A stretch of 64,000 nt of DNA from Georgenia satyanarayanai (GCF_023715365.1 NZ_JAMBNZ010000002.1:1-64000); one strand, 5' to 3'. Positions 23,186 to 32,319 are shown, numbered from the stretch's first letter. The notes: generated from the sequence alone by a model not told the origin. Numbers and translations: made by a program.

Positions 23186-23857
23186 CTACGCGGTGGCCTG
23201 GCGGCGGACCATCTCGGCGATCCACACGGGCGCGTACGGCGAGGTGCAGTTCGGGGGAGTGGGGTAGTCCTCGAGGACCCGCAGCCGTTCGCCGATCGCG
23301 ACGGCGCGGGCGCGGTGCTCGGGGTGCTCGATGCCGATCTGCGCGAGGCAGTGGTTCATCGCCCACTGGAGCCGGTCCGGCGCGTCCTTCATTTGCGCCG
23401 CGATGACGTCGAGCAGTCCGCTGAGGTCCAGACCCTCGGGCCGCTTGGCGACGCGGTCGGTCGTCAGCGCCCAGCCCGCGCTCGCCACGACCGGATCGGG
23501 GTCCGCGAACCAGGCCTGCCGCAGGTCCTCGACGTACGGGCTCTTGCGCACGACGTAGGACACCAGCCAGTCGTGGACCTTGGGGGCGCGCGCCTCGCGC
23601 AGCATCGCGTCCAGCTCGTCCCGCTCGTAAGCCTTGGGCCGGCTGACGAGGATCGCGAGCAGCCGCGCGGCCGTGTCCTCCGTCCGCCACAGCGCCCGGG
23701 CGAGCTCGGGCTGGGTCTTGAGCCGCTTGGCGACGGCGCGCAGCTGGCCGAGGTTGACGCCGTGGTCGTCACCGTGGCGCTCGTTGACCTCCCGGGCCCG
23801 CGGGTCCTCGAGAGCGGCCAGCTCGGCCATCACGTCGTCGACGGTCACGTCGGTCAT
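23186..23857 (-). CDS. AlkD-family DNA alkylation repair protein
   Basis: A 223-residue all-helical HEAT-like-repeat protein of the COG4912 (AlkC/AlkD-like DNA glycosylase) group. Segments typical of the family are HGVNLGQLRAVAKRLK, PELARALWRTEDTAARLLA, KVHDWLVSYVV and DRLQWAMNHCLAQIG. Members excise alkylated purines or bind damaged DNA. Catalytic competence cannot be decided without an alignment. It stands alone on this strand, with the TIGR03085 gene upstream across an 87-base gap. Confidence 0.8.
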   Translation of the reverse strand: MTDVTVDDVMAELAALEDPRAREVNERHGDDHGVNLGQLRAVAKRLKTQPELARALWRTEDTAARLLAILVSRPKAYERDELDAMLREARAPKVHDWLVSYVVRKSPYVEDLRQAWFADPDPVVASAGWALTTDRVAKRPEGLDLSGLLDVIAAQMKDAPDRLQWAMNHCLAQIGIEHPEHRARAVAIGERLRVLEDYPTPPNCTSPYAPVWIAEMVRRQATA

Positions 23858-23944
23858 CTGCGCCTCCCGGTCGGTGACGCCAGCCTAGGACGAGTCCGTC
23901 TCGCCCGGAACCGTCGTCGCCATCCTGCGGGTGAGCGCCGGACG

Positions 23945-24586
23945 TCAGCCCAGCGCGGAGGTGAAGGCGGCGACGACGTCCGGCTGGCCCTGGACCTCCA
24001 CCTCGGCGCGCTCGCCGCGGCCCATGAGGTAGAGCGCGAGGTCCACCGGGTCGCCGACGACGGCCACCGAGTCGGCACCGCGCTTGACGACCGCGCGCGG
24101 ACCGGCCGTGCTGACGAGGACCACCCCCACGGGGGACTTCCGCGCGGCCATCCGGCCCATGAGCGCGAGCTGCTTCCACACGGCGTCGCGCATCTGCTCC
24201 GGGAGCCGGCGCGGCGGACTCGGGGAGTCGCCGGCACGGCGCAGGTCCTCGTGGTGGACGACGAACTCGACGAGGTTCCCGGCGTCCCCGAGGAAACGGG
24301 TGGGGCGCAGGCCGTCGGTGCCGAGCAGCTCGTCGACGAGCGCCGCGTACCCGCCGGGCGTGCTCGCCGCGCGCGCGACCTGCGACTGCCGCGGCTCCTC
24401 GCCCGGCTCTGGCCGGCTCGTCATGTCCCGGGCGATCGCCCAGGGGCGCGTCTCCCGCATGACGAGGTGGGCGAGCAGGTCCTCGCTGCGCCAGCCCTCG
24501 CACAGGGTCGGTGCGCCCGGCCCGACCTCCCGGAAGGTGGCGGCCAGCGCCTGGCGCTCCGCCTCGCTCCACCTGACACGTGACAC
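23945..24586 (-). CDS. TIGR03085-family metal-binding protein (DinB/mycothiol-dependent superfamily)
   Basis: A 213-residue protein with the four-helix N-terminal fold of maleylpyruvate isomerase/DinB proteins. Landmarks are TLCEGWRSEDLLAHLVMRE (first His), PTRFLGDAGNLVEFVVHHED (the HHED metal-ligand motif) and a C-terminal SCP2-like part with DPVDLALYLMGR. Many relatives use mycothiol, which fits an actinobacterium; the substrate is unknown. The GTG at 24586 is preferred to 24619 because GGAG is 8 bases upstream. The family is commonly found close to hisF/hisI and trp genes in actinobacteria. Confidence 0.8.
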   Translation of the reverse strand: MSRVRWSEAERQALAATFREVGPGAPTLCEGWRSEDLLAHLVMRETRPWAIARDMTSRPEPGEEPRQSQVARAASTPGGYAALVDELLGTDGLRPTRFLGDAGNLVEFVVHHEDLRRAGDSPSPPRRLPEQMRDAVWKQLALMGRMAARKSPVGVVLVSTAGPRAVVKRGADSVAVVGDPVDLALYLMGRGERAEVEVQGQPDVVAAFTSALG

Positions 24587-24654
24587 GTCGGTACTCCGTC
24601 CGTTCGAGGGGATGGCCACTGAGGGCCGGGTCTCACGCTAGGTGCAGGGCGCGG

Positions 24655-25425
24655 TCAGCGCACCGCCACGCCCGCGTCGCGCATGGCGGCCTTGACCTGG
24701 TGGACGGTCAGCGTGCCGAAGTGGAAGACCGAGGCGGCGAGCACGGCGTCGGCCCCGGCCTGGGCGGCCTCGGTGAAGTGCTCGGCGCTGCCGGCACCAC
24801 CGGAGGCGATGAGCGGGACGCCCACCCGGCCGCGGACGGCCGTGAGCATCTCGATGTCGAAGCCGTCCTCGGTGCCGTCCGCGTCGATGGAGTTGAGGAG
24901 GATCTCCCCGGCGCCACGCTCGGCGGCCTCGACCGCCCACGCGACGGCGTCGATCCCCGTGCCGCGGCGTCCGCCGTGGGTGGTGACCTCGTAGCCCGAC
25001 GGCGTGGTCGCACCGTCACGGCAGCGGCGCGCGTCCACGGACAGCACGATGACCTGGCGCCCGAAGCGCTCGGCCACCTCGCTGAGCAGCTCGGGCCGGG
25101 CGACGGCGGCCGTGTTGATGCCCACCTTGTCCGCGCCGGCGCGGAGCAGACGGTCGACGTCCTCCACCGAGCGCACCCCACCGCCCACGGTCAGCGGGAC
25201 GAAGATCTCCTCGGCGGTGCGGGAGACGACGTCGAGGGTCGTCGCGCGGTCCTCCGTCGAGGCGGACACGTCGAGGAAGGTGATCTCGTCGGCCCCCTCC
25301 GCGTCGTAGCGGCGCGCCAGCTCGACCGGGTCGCCCGCGTCGCGCAGGTTCTCGAACTTCACGCCCTTGACGACGCGTCCTGCGTCGACGTCCAGGCAGG
25401 GGATCACGCGCACGGCCACACTCAT
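24655..25425 (-). CDS. hisF: Imidazole glycerol phosphate synthase cyclase subunit HisF
   Basis: A 256-residue TIM barrel. It starts [18 protein letters not shown] with the first catalytic Asp and has [21 protein letters not shown] (first phosphate loop), VLSVDARR with the second catalytic Asp, and LIASGGAG (second phosphate loop). It closes the imidazole ring using ammonia from HisH in histidine synthesis. GGAGG precedes the ATG. It is transcribed opposite to hisI, which lies 7 kb away at 32.3 kb with exporter and hypothetical genes between; in many relatives the two are adjacent. Confidence 0.97.
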   Translation of the reverse strand: MSVAVRVIPCLDVDAGRVVKGVKFENLRDAGDPVELARRYDAEGADEITFLDVSASTEDRATTLDVVSRTAEEIFVPLTVGGGVRSVEDVDRLLRAGADKVGINTAAVARPELLSEVAERFGRQVIVLSVDARRCRDGATTPSGYEVTTHGGRRGTGIDAVAWAVEAAERGAGEILLNSIDADGTEDGFDIEMLTAVRGRVGVPLIASGGAGSAEHFTEAAQAGADAVLAASVFHFGTLTVHQVKAAMRDAGVAVR

Positions 25426-25483
25426 CGTTCCTCCAGACTCACGGCTGGGCAGAGCCTAACGGCCCGTGCCCGACGACGGCCGG

Positions 25484-25489
25484 TACCGT
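25484..25489 (+). promoter_or_regulatory. -10 element of a probably leaderless gene
   Basis: TACCGT ends 7 bases before the GTG of the kinase-like gene at 25497, so transcription would start at or next to the start codon. Confidence 0.5.
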
Positions 25490-25496
25490 TCGCGAG

Positions 25497-26039
25497 GTGA
25501 CCTCACTCGAGCGCGTCCTCGCACTCCTCCCGGCGGGTCCGGCCCCACGTCCTTTCGTACTGGGCGTCGACGGCCGGTCGGGGTCGGGCAAGACCGAGCT
25601 CGCCGCTGCCGTGGCCGACCGCGTGCCCGGCGCGCAGGTCCTCGCCCTGGAGGACGCCTACCGCGGCTGGCGCGGGCTGCGGGAGGGCGTGGAGGAGATC
25701 GCGACGGGCGTGCTCGCCGAGCTGCGCGCCGGCCGCACCGGTGCCTACCGCCGCTACGACTGGGTGCGCGGGAAGCTTGGCGGGACGGTGCGGGTCGAGC
25801 CGAGCGCCGTCGTCGTCCTCGAGGGGTGCGGTGCGGGATCGCTGCCCTGTGCTCCCTACCTCGACGCCCTCGTGTGGCTCGAGGCGCCCGAGTACGAGCG
25901 CCACCACCGCGCGATGGTCCGCGACCAGGGCACGTGGCTGGACCAGTGGTCGACGTGGGGGGCCCAGGAGAGCGCGCTGCTCGCCGAGCGGGACGCGCGC
26001 GCGGCGGCGGACCTCCTCCTCGACACCTCGACCGAGTAG
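25497..26039 (+). CDS. P-loop kinase-like protein (uridine kinase superfamily)
   Basis: A 180-residue protein with Walker A at residues 26-33 (GRSGSGKT), preceded by the strand FVLGVD. LALEDAYRGW matches the position of the uridine-kinase substrate loop, and VVVLEGCGAGS the Walker B-like strand. YDWVRGKLGGTVRV is typical of this actinobacterial subgroup. The usual phosphorylated substrate is not known for this subgroup. The start has no ribosome site but a -10 hexamer 7 bases upstream, so the transcript is probably leaderless. It is divergent from hisF. Confidence 0.7.
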   Translation: MTSLERVLALLPAGPAPRPFVLGVDGRSGSGKTELAAAVADRVPGAQVLALEDAYRGWRGLREGVEEIATGVLAELRAGRTGAYRRYDWVRGKLGGTVRVEPSAVVVLEGCGAGSLPCAPYLDALVWLEAPEYERHHRAMVRDQGTWLDQWSTWGAQESALLAERDARAAADLLLDTSTE

Positions 26040-26071
26040 CGGAACCGCGGGCGCCGCGCGACTCCCGGCAC

Positions 26072-26077
26072 TACCGT
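26072..26077 (+). promoter_or_regulatory. -10 element of a probably leaderless gene
   Basis: TACCGT lies 6 bases before the ATG of the SHOCT protein gene at 26084. Confidence 0.5.
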
Positions 26078-26083
26078 GAGGCC

Positions 26084-26326
26084 ATGGCCACCGTCGGTGA
26101 GAACCCCCTCCTGCCCGCGACCTATGACGCGGTGTGGTCCCTCGTCCTCGTCGCGGTGCTCGTCGCCGTCGCTCTCGTCGCCACCGCCGCGATGCGCGCC
26201 CTGCGGCAGCGCACGGCCGGGGACACGGTGGCGCGGGTGCAGGCGCTGGCAGCGCTCCACGCGTCCGGTGCCATCAGCGACGAGGAGTACGAGCGGCGCC
26301 GCGAGCGGCTGCTCGACCAGCTCTGA
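26084..26326 (+). CDS. SHOCT-domain small membrane protein
   Basis: An 80-residue protein with one membrane helix (WSLVLVAVLVAVALVATAA) followed by a C-terminal SHOCT motif (LAALHASGAISDEEYERRRE). SHOCT is a short oligomerisation helix pair attached to many membrane proteins. The ATG at 26084 follows a TANNNT element by 6 bases and has no ribosome site. Function unknown. Confidence 0.7.
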   Translation: MATVGENPLLPATYDAVWSLVLVAVLVAVALVATAAMRALRQRTAGDTVARVQALAALHASGAISDEEYERRRERLLDQL

Positions 26327-26413
26327 GCCGCCGCGGGTGCGCCGGGGAACGCTGTGCGAGGATTGTCCGCGGCCTCCCTGGCCCGATCGCCGCGACCTGA
26401 GGAGTAGACCGCC

Positions 26414-28303
26414 GTGCCGGAGACCACCACCCGGACGCGGCGCTTCGAGCCCGGCCCCGGACCGCGGCCCTACCGCCTGCCCGGCGGGACGCTGCGCCGC
26501 TCCCTCACCCTCATGGGCCGCGGCATGCGCGACTCCCCGCGCACCTCGACCCTCGCCGTCGCCAGCTCGGTGCTCTACGGGGTCGGCACCGTCGGGTCGG
26601 GCCTGCTGCTCGGCCAGGTGACCGACCGCGTCATCACCCCCGCCCTCACCGGCGACGACGTGCCCACCTCCCACGTCTGGCTCGCCGGTCTCGGGCTGCT
26701 TCTCGTCGGCCTCGTCACCGCCGCCGCGGTCGCCGGGCGGCGCGTGTGGGCCGGTGCCGCCGTCTTCGAGATCCAGGCCGCGCACCGGCTGCGCGTCACC
26801 CGCCAGTACCTGCGGCTGCCGATGTCCTGGCACCGGCGCCACCCCGCCGGCCGGCTGCTGTCCAACGCGAACGCCGACGCCGAGGCCGCCTCGGGCGTCT
26901 TCATGCCGCTGCCCTTCGCCATCGGCGTCGCCGTCATGCTCGTCGTCGCAGGCGCCGCAATGCTCGTCGCCGACCCGCTCATGGGCGTGATCGGTGTGTC
27001 CGTGCTGCCGGTCGTCGTCATCGTCAACGCGGTCTTCCGGCGGCAGATGTCCCCGCGGGTGGCCGCCTCCCAGCGGCTGCGGGCCGAGGTCTCCGACGTC
27101 GCCCACGAGTCCTTCGAGGCCTCCCAGCTCGTCAAGTCCCTCGGCACCGAGGCGGTCGAGGAGGAGCGCTTCTCCGCGGTCACCGAGCGGCTGCAGGACG
27201 CGAACATCGAGATGGGCAAGGTCCGCGCGGTCTTCGACCCGATCATCGAGTTCCTCCCCTCGGTGGCCACCCTCGCCGTCGTCGCCGTCGGCGCCGGGCA
27301 GGTCGCCCGCGGCGCGGCCGACACCGGCGACCTCGTGATGATCGCCTACCTCCTCACGCTCATGACCTTCCCGGTGCGCGCCATCGGCTTCGTCCTCGCC
27401 GAGCTGCCGCGCTCGACCGTGGGCCACGACCGCCTCTCCTACGTCGTCGACGCGACGGGTTCCATGCCCGAGGGTGGCGGGCGGCTGGACGGGCGGGGCG
27501 GTCTCACGCTCGACGTCGAGGCCGTCACCCTCGAGGTGCCCGCGCGGCTGGTCCCGGGGGAGATGGGGGAGCAGGCCACCGCCGACAGCGGCGGGACCGT
27601 CGCCCTGCTGCGCGAGGTGAGCCTGCGCGTGCCCGCGGGCCGCACCGTCGCCGTCGTCGGCCCCACCGGCTCGGGCAAGTCCACGCTCACCACCCTCATC
27701 GCCCGCCTCGTCGACCCCACCGCCGGCCGGGTGCTGCTCGACGGCGTCGACGTCCGCGCGCTCAGCCACGCCGAGCGCACCCGCCAGGTCGCCCTCGTCA
27801 GCCAGTCGACCTTCGTCTTCGACGACACCGTCCGCGGCAACGTCACCCTCGACGACGCCGGCCACGTCACCGACGAGGAGGTGTGGGCCGCGCTGCGCAC
27901 CGCCCGCGCCGAGGGCTTCGTCCGCGCGCTGCCCGCCGGCCTCGACACGGTCGTGGGGGAGCGCGGCGCCACCCTCTCCGGAGGCCAGCGCCAGCGCCTC
28001 GCCATCGCCCGCGCCCTCGTGCGCCGCCCCCGCCTGCTCGTCCTGGACGACGCCACCAGCGCCGTCGACCCCGTCGTCGAGCAGGAGATCCTCGCCGGTC
28101 TCGGCGCCGGCAGCGGGGTCAGCGTCCTGCTCGTCGCCTACCGCACCGCGACCATCGCGCTGGCCGACGAGGTGGTCCACCTCGAGCGCGGCCGGGTGGT
28201 CGACGTCGGCACCCACGAGGAGCTCATGGCCCGCGACCCCGGCTACGTCGAGCTCGCCTCGAGCTACGCCCGCCGCAGCGCCGAGCAGGAGGAGGCCCGA
28301 TGA
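26414..28303 (+). CDS. ABC exporter half-transporter with a degenerate ATP site
   Basis: A 629-residue type IV ABC exporter subunit: membrane domain to about residue 330, then the ATPase domain. Walker A is GPTGSGKST and the signature LSGGQRQRLAIARAL is canonical. The Walker B catalytic position is Asp (LLVLDDATSAVD) in place of Glu, and the switch His is Tyr (LLVAYRTATIAL). It therefore supplies the non-hydrolysing nucleotide site of a heterodimer, while its good signature motif completes the active site of the partner encoded next. GTG start; the stop overlaps the next gene by 4 bases. Substrate unknown. Confidence 0.9.
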   Translation: MPETTTRTRRFEPGPGPRPYRLPGGTLRRSLTLMGRGMRDSPRTSTLAVASSVLYGVGTVGSGLLLGQVTDRVITPALTGDDVPTSHVWLAGLGLLLVGLVTAAAVAGRRVWAGAAVFEIQAAHRLRVTRQYLRLPMSWHRRHPAGRLLSNANADAEAASGVFMPLPFAIGVAVMLVVAGAAMLVADPLMGVIGVSVLPVVVIVNAVFRRQMSPRVAASQRLRAEVSDVAHESFEASQLVKSLGTEAVEEERFSAVTERLQDANIEMGKVRAVFDPIIEFLPSVATLAVVAVGAGQVARGAADTGDLVMIAYLLTLMTFPVRAIGFVLAELPRSTVGHDRLSYVVDATGSMPEGGGRLDGRGGLTLDVEAVTLEVPARLVPGEMGEQATADSGGTVALLREVSLRVPAGRTVAVVGPTGSGKSTLTTLIARLVDPTAGRVLLDGVDVRALSHAERTRQVALVSQSTFVFDDTVRGNVTLDDAGHVTDEEVWAALRTARAEGFVRALPAGLDTVVGERGATLSGGQRQRLAIARALVRRPRLLVLDDATSAVDPVVEQEILAGLGAGSGVSVLLVAYRTATIALADEVVHLERGRVVDVGTHEELMARDPGYVELASSYARRSAEQEEAR

Positions 28304-30168
28304 GCTCGACGATCTCCGCGTCCTCCGATCTGGGCGTCGTCGCGACCGTCCGCCGCGGCCTGCAGCTGTCCCCGGCGATGCTCCAGGGCATCGGCTGGAC
28401 CCTCGCGCTGGCGGTGGTGGCGACCGCGGGCCGCGTCGTCGTGCCCGTCGTCATCCAGCAGGTCACCGACAACGCGATCATGGCCGACGACGGACCGGAC
28501 GTGCCCGTCGTCGTGCGGGTGGCGCTGCTCGCCCTCGCGTTCGTCCTCGTCGCCGGGCTCGCGAGCTCCGCCGTCAACATCCGGCTCTTCCGGGCGAGCG
28601 AGCGCGGCCTGGCCCAGCTGCGCACGCGCACCTTCCGCCACGTCCACGACCTCTCAGTCCTCACGCAGAACGCCGAGCGGCGCGGCTCGCTCGTCTCGCG
28701 CGTCACCAGCGATGTCGACACCGTCTCGCGCTTCGTCCAGTTCGGCGGGCTCCAGCTCATCCTCAACATCGGCCAGCTGCTCATGGCGACGGTCGCGATG
28801 CTCGTGTACTCCCCGCTGCTCGCGCTCGTCGTGTGGCTGTGCTTCACGCCGATGTTCGTCCTGGCCCCCCGCGCGCAACGGATCATCTCGCGGGCCTACG
28901 GCGCCGTGCGGGTCAAGGTGGGCGTCATGCTCGGGGCGATCTCCGAGTCGATCGTCGGCGCCGAGACGATCCGGGCCTACGGCGCCTCCGAGCGGACCCA
29001 GCGCCGCATCGACGACGCCGTCCAGGACCACCGGGCCGACGCGATCAAGGCGCAGACCTTCACCGCCCTCGCCTTCTCCACCGGCATGGCCTTCTCCGCG
29101 CTGGCGCTCGGGGCGACGGTGGTGACCGGGACCTTCCTCGCCCTGGAGGGGCACCTCACGCTCGGGCAGCTGCTCGCGTTCCTCTTCCTCGTCCAGATGT
29201 TCACCGGGCCGGTGCAGAACGCGACGGAGATGCTCAACGAGCTGCAGAACGCAGTCGCCGGCTGGCGGCGCGTCATCGCCGTCCTCGAGACCCCGCTCGA
29301 GATCACCGACCCCGCCGACCGCCCGCGTCCCGCCGGCACCCCCCGTCCCGCCGACAGCCGGATTCCTCCCGGCAGCCCCCTTCCCGCCGACAGCCGGATT
29401 TCTCCCGAGAGGCGAGGTTCCGCCACGACCCGCGCCGCGTCCGTCGAGTTCCGCGACATCCGCTTCGCCTACCCCGGCGGCCCGGAGGTGCTCCACGGCA
29501 TCGACCTCACCATTCCCCCGGGCACATCCGTGGCGATGGTCGGGGAGACCGGGTCGGGCAAGACGACGCTCGGCAAGCTCCTCAGCCGGCTCATGGATCC
29601 GACGACCGGCCAGGTGCTCCTCGACGGCACCGACCTGCGCGAGCTGCCCCTCGCGACGCTCCGCAGGCGGGTGGTGCTCGTCCCGCAGGAGGGCTTTCTC
29701 TTCGACAGCACGATCGCCGAGAACATCGCCTACGGGCGCACGCCGCACTCCCGCGCGGAGGTCGAGGCCGCTGTCTCCGAGCTCGGGCTCACGGGCTGGC
29801 TCGCCACCCTCACCGACGGTCTCGACACGCACGTCGGGCAGCGCGGGGAGTCGCTGTCGGCGGGGGAGCGGCAGCTCGTCGCGATCGCGCGCGCCTACCT
29901 GGCCGATGCGGACCTCCTCGTCCTGGACGAGGCAACCTCCGCCGTCGACCCCGCGACCGAGGGCCGCATCAGCCGGGCCCTGTCGCGTCTGCAGGCCGGG
30001 CGCACGTCCGTGGCGATCGCGCACCGGCTCTCGACGGCGGAGGCGGCGGACCTCGTCGTCGTCGTGGACGCGGGCCACGTCGTCGAGGTCGGACACCACC
30101 GCGAGCTCGTCGCCCGCGGCGGTGTCTACGCCCGCATGCACGCCAGCTGGGTCCGCCAGACCCGCTGA
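28300..30168 (+). CDS. ABC exporter half-transporter, catalytic partner
   Basis: A 622-residue subunit pairing with the preceding gene. Six membrane spans extend to about residue 325, then the ATPase domain with Walker A GETGSGKTT, Walker B LLVLDEATSAVD (catalytic Glu present) and switch His in AIAHRLST. The signature deviates (LSAGERQ), as expected for the partner that faces the degenerate Walker site. The linker between the domains (about residues 345-372) contains two copies of a dispersed repeat, giving RPADSRIPPG and LPADSRISPE. The ATG overlaps the upstream stop. Substrate unknown. Confidence 0.9.
   Translation: MSSTISASSDLGVVATVRRGLQLSPAMLQGIGWTLALAVVATAGRVVVPVVIQQVTDNAIMADDGPDVPVVVRVALLALAFVLVAGLASSAVNIRLFRASERGLAQLRTRTFRHVHDLSVLTQNAERRGSLVSRVTSDVDTVSRFVQFGGLQLILNIGQLLMATVAMLVYSPLLALVVWLCFTPMFVLAPRAQRIISRAYGAVRVKVGVMLGAISESIVGAETIRAYGASERTQRRIDDAVQDHRADAIKAQTFTALAFSTGMAFSALALGATVVTGTFLALEGHLTLGQLLAFLFLVQMFTGPVQNATEMLNELQNAVAGWRRVIAVLETPLEITDPADRPRPAGTPRPADSRIPPGSPLPADSRISPERRGSATTRAASVEFRDIRFAYPGGPEVLHGIDLTIPPGTSVAMVGETGSGKTTLGKLLSRLMDPTTGQVLLDGTDLRELPLATLRRRVVLVPQEGFLFDSTIAENIAYGRTPHSRAEVEAAVSELGLTGWLATLTDGLDTHVGQRGESLSAGERQLVAIARAYLADADLLVLDEATSAVDPATEGRISRALSRLQAGRTSVAIAHRLSTAEAADLVVVVDAGHVVEVGHHRELVARGGVYARMHASWVRQTR
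29347..29406 (+). repeat. Paired dispersed repeat inside the exporter linker
   Basis: Two 24-bp copies (29347-29370 and 29383-29406) with core CCGCCGACAGCCGGATT differ at one base and start 36 bases apart. Both are read in the frame that gives PADSRI. The same element occurs as a pair at the 5' end of pyrF, and its core occurs inverted at 41197-41232. Confidence 0.75.
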
Positions 30169-30174
30169 GCCCGC

Positions 30175-31575
30175 CTACCAGCTCGACGCGTCGACGGAGC
30201 TGCTGAAGGACGTGACCGACCGCCCTTTGACGTTGTCCCACACCTTGCGCGCGCCGGCCCAGACGGCGTCCCGGGTGACGCGGTCGTCGTCGTTGTCGAG
30301 GTCTTGCAGGCCGTGGTGGTAGGCCGCGAGCCATGTCGGCCCCCACCGGTTCCCGCCGACCTCGGTGACCTCTTGGGGGCCGCCGGCCATGTAGAGCCGG
30401 AGTGGGCTCGGTGTGGCGGGGCCGATGGTCGGGCCGGTCGCGGGTGCCTGCGGGGACCACAGCTTGATGGTGAAGATGCAGTCCAGCACGCCCCACCCGA
30501 GGCTGCCGTTCATCGTGATGACCTTGGGGATCCCGATGTCCTCGAGCGGGCGACCGGCCACCCAGCCCCGCACGGCGTCGTTGTTCCCGGCGCCGAGCAG
30601 GTTGCCGCCGGTGATCCGCAGCGGGCCGCTGTGGTCGGCGTAGACGTCCTCGAGCTCGATGTTGAGGACCCCGGGCCGTGCCCCGAGCCCGACGGACGTC
30701 ACCTGGCTGGTGAACCAGACGTCGGTCATCGAGTCCCGCTGGGCGAGGTAGGCGGCGTTCAGACTCTCGCGCAGCGCGTCGTACAGGCCCTGCGCGACGA
30801 TCCACCGCTCCTCGGCGGGCGCGTTCGCGATCCGTTCGAGCAGCAGCTCGCCCTGGGTGATGGAGACCTCGTTGAGCGTGTCCTGCTGGCCGCGGCCGAA
30901 CTGGGCGAGCGGGGTCGCCTGCGGGAGGTTCCCCCGGACGGCGCTGCTCACGTAGGTCTTCACCTTGCCCTGCCCGTGCTCGACGATCTGGCTCACGTAC
31001 TTCTGGGCCAGGATCCCGGCGGCGACGGCGAGCTCGGCCGGCGCCCGGCCGCTCACCTCTCCCTGGATGGCACCGGCGAGGGCCGCCGCGCGGATGGTCC
31101 TGCCCAGCCGCGAGGTGATGGCCCCGCCGACCCCGCCCAGGGCCAGTCCGAGCGCCGTCTCCAGCGCCCCCACGACGACGTCCTCGGTGAACGACGGCTG
31201 GGCGTTGGTGGCGGCGCCGCCCGGCCCGGTGAAGTCGATGACGGCCTGCTGCTGGCGTGCGATGACACCCCCGGCGGAGTCCCACAGGCCCTTGACGGCC
31301 TGCGCGGCGATCTCGTAGTTCCCGTTGAACCGCCGCTCCAGCTCCGTGCGGGCGACGGCGGGCGCCGCCGGGGCCGGCGCAGGGACGGGGGCCTGGCGCT
31401 GGACGAGCCGGGTCACCCCGGCGTTCCCGACCCGGCGCTGGAGTCCGAGGACCGATACGGCGTCGTGAGGGCGGCCGGCGCGGTAGGGACCGGCCTCCGA
31501 CGGCGCCGGGCGCTCGTGCAGACGCGACGGTCGCGGCGGGGGCGGCAGTACCGCCCGGTGCTCGTGCTCGGCCAT
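30175..31575 (-). CDS. Large soluble protein with eCIS-cargo-like N-terminus
   Basis: A 466-residue protein of unknown function. A Pro/His-rich N-terminus leads to LQRRVGNAGVTRLVQRQ (about residues 44-60), closely matching the LQR-x-GNAAV-x-LVQR segment seen at the N-terminus of many proteins associated with extracellular contractile injection systems. Then come an Ala/Pro linker, a helical middle with a hydrophobic stretch (ETALGLALGGVGGAITSRLG) and a strand-rich C-terminal part (VLNIELEDVYADHSGPLRI; VDASSW end). AGGAG lies 7 bases before the ATG. No sheath, tube or baseplate genes occur in this window. Toxin or cargo status is inference. Confidence 0.6.
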   Translation of the reverse strand: MAEHEHRAVLPPPPRPSRLHERPAPSEAGPYRAGRPHDAVSVLGLQRRVGNAGVTRLVQRQAPVPAPAPAAPAVARTELERRFNGNYEIAAQAVKGLWDSAGGVIARQQQAVIDFTGPGGAATNAQPSFTEDVVVGALETALGLALGGVGGAITSRLGRTIRAAALAGAIQGEVSGRAPAELAVAAGILAQKYVSQIVEHGQGKVKTYVSSAVRGNLPQATPLAQFGRGQQDTLNEVSITQGELLLERIANAPAEERWIVAQGLYDALRESLNAAYLAQRDSMTDVWFTSQVTSVGLGARPGVLNIELEDVYADHSGPLRITGGNLLGAGNNDAVRGWVAGRPLEDIGIPKVITMNGSLGWGVLDCIFTIKLWSPQAPATGPTIGPATPSPLRLYMAGGPQEVTEVGGNRWGPTWLAAYHHGLQDLDNDDDRVTRDAVWAGARKVWDNVKGRSVTSFSSSVDASSW

Positions 31576-31688
31576 GGCTGCGCTCCTGGCCCGAGGATAG
31601 GTGCCCCCAGTATGCGCGCGCGCCGCACCGGCCGGCCAGGCGCCGGCCCCACAGGCGGCGAGCTCTGCCCTTTCGGGTAGCGGACCCG

Positions 31689-32180
31689 TCAGACCGCCTG
31701 GACGAGCCAGGTCTCCTCGATCGGCACGCCGGCGTCGCGGACGAGGTTGAACAGGGGGCAGCGGCGGACGACCTGGGCCTTGAGCTCGGCGAGCTCCTCC
31801 TCGGGGACGGTGGTGGTCAGCGTGATGGTGAGGGCGAGCGTCTGGAAGTGCGGGGAGACGTCCGCGGTCCCGGCGAAGCCGCGGATGTCCAAGGTGCCGG
31901 TCGCCCCGGTCCCGACGCCGTCGACGGCGATCCCCAGCTCGGCGGCGACCGTCTCGACGACGACGGTCACACACCCGCTGAGCGCGCCGAGGACGTACTC
32001 GATCGGGTTCGCCCCCTCATCGGTGCCCCCGAGCGAGGGCGGCTCGGCGACGACGAAGCCGAACTGGCGGGCCGAGACGGCGGTGGACAGCTGGCCCGTC
32101 GAGCGGCCGGTCGCGGTGAAGGACGCGAGGCGCGGCGTCGGGTCGGTGGTCGGCGTAGCGGTGGCGGTCGTGGTGGTCAT
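31689..32180 (-). CDS. OsmC/Ohr-family protein
   Basis: A 163-residue protein with the OsmC fold. The two family cysteines are in GALSGCVTVVVET and VVRRCPLFN, and PPSLGGTDEGANPIEYVLGA is the conserved segment before the first. Members reduce organic hydroperoxides or act as thiol-dependent detoxification proteins. The N-terminus is Thr-rich. It is divergent from hisI across 139 bases. Confidence 0.85.
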   Translation of the reverse strand: MTTTTATATPTTDPTPRLASFTATGRSTGQLSTAVSARQFGFVVAEPPSLGGTDEGANPIEYVLGALSGCVTVVVETVAAELGIAVDGVGTGATGTLDIRGFAGTADVSPHFQTLALTITLTTTVPEEELAELKAQVVRRCPLFNLVRDAGVPIEETWLVQAV

Positions 32181-32307
32181 CGTGCTCTCCCTGTGGTCGG
32201 TGCTGGTCCTCGCACGCTAGGAAGCACCGGCCCCCCGGCACACGCCCGCACCGTGCACCGAGACGGCCAGCCCAGCCTGTCCCGCCCGGCGAGACGTCCT
32301 TGTCTGG

Positions 32308-32313
32308 CAAGAT
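32308..32313 (+). promoter_or_regulatory. -10-like element of a probably leaderless hisI transcript
   Basis: CAAGAT lies 6 bases before the hisI GTG at 32320, in a spacing shared by several other genes of this window. The first T of the usual TANNNT is C here. Confidence 0.4.
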
Positions 32314-32319
32314 CGACGG

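Noticed and set aside
26746-28299. Apparent 1140-residue fusion frame running through the first ABC gene into the second
   Set aside because: Only the part from 28300 is real; the first 500 residues are the shadow of the first exporter gene in another frame.
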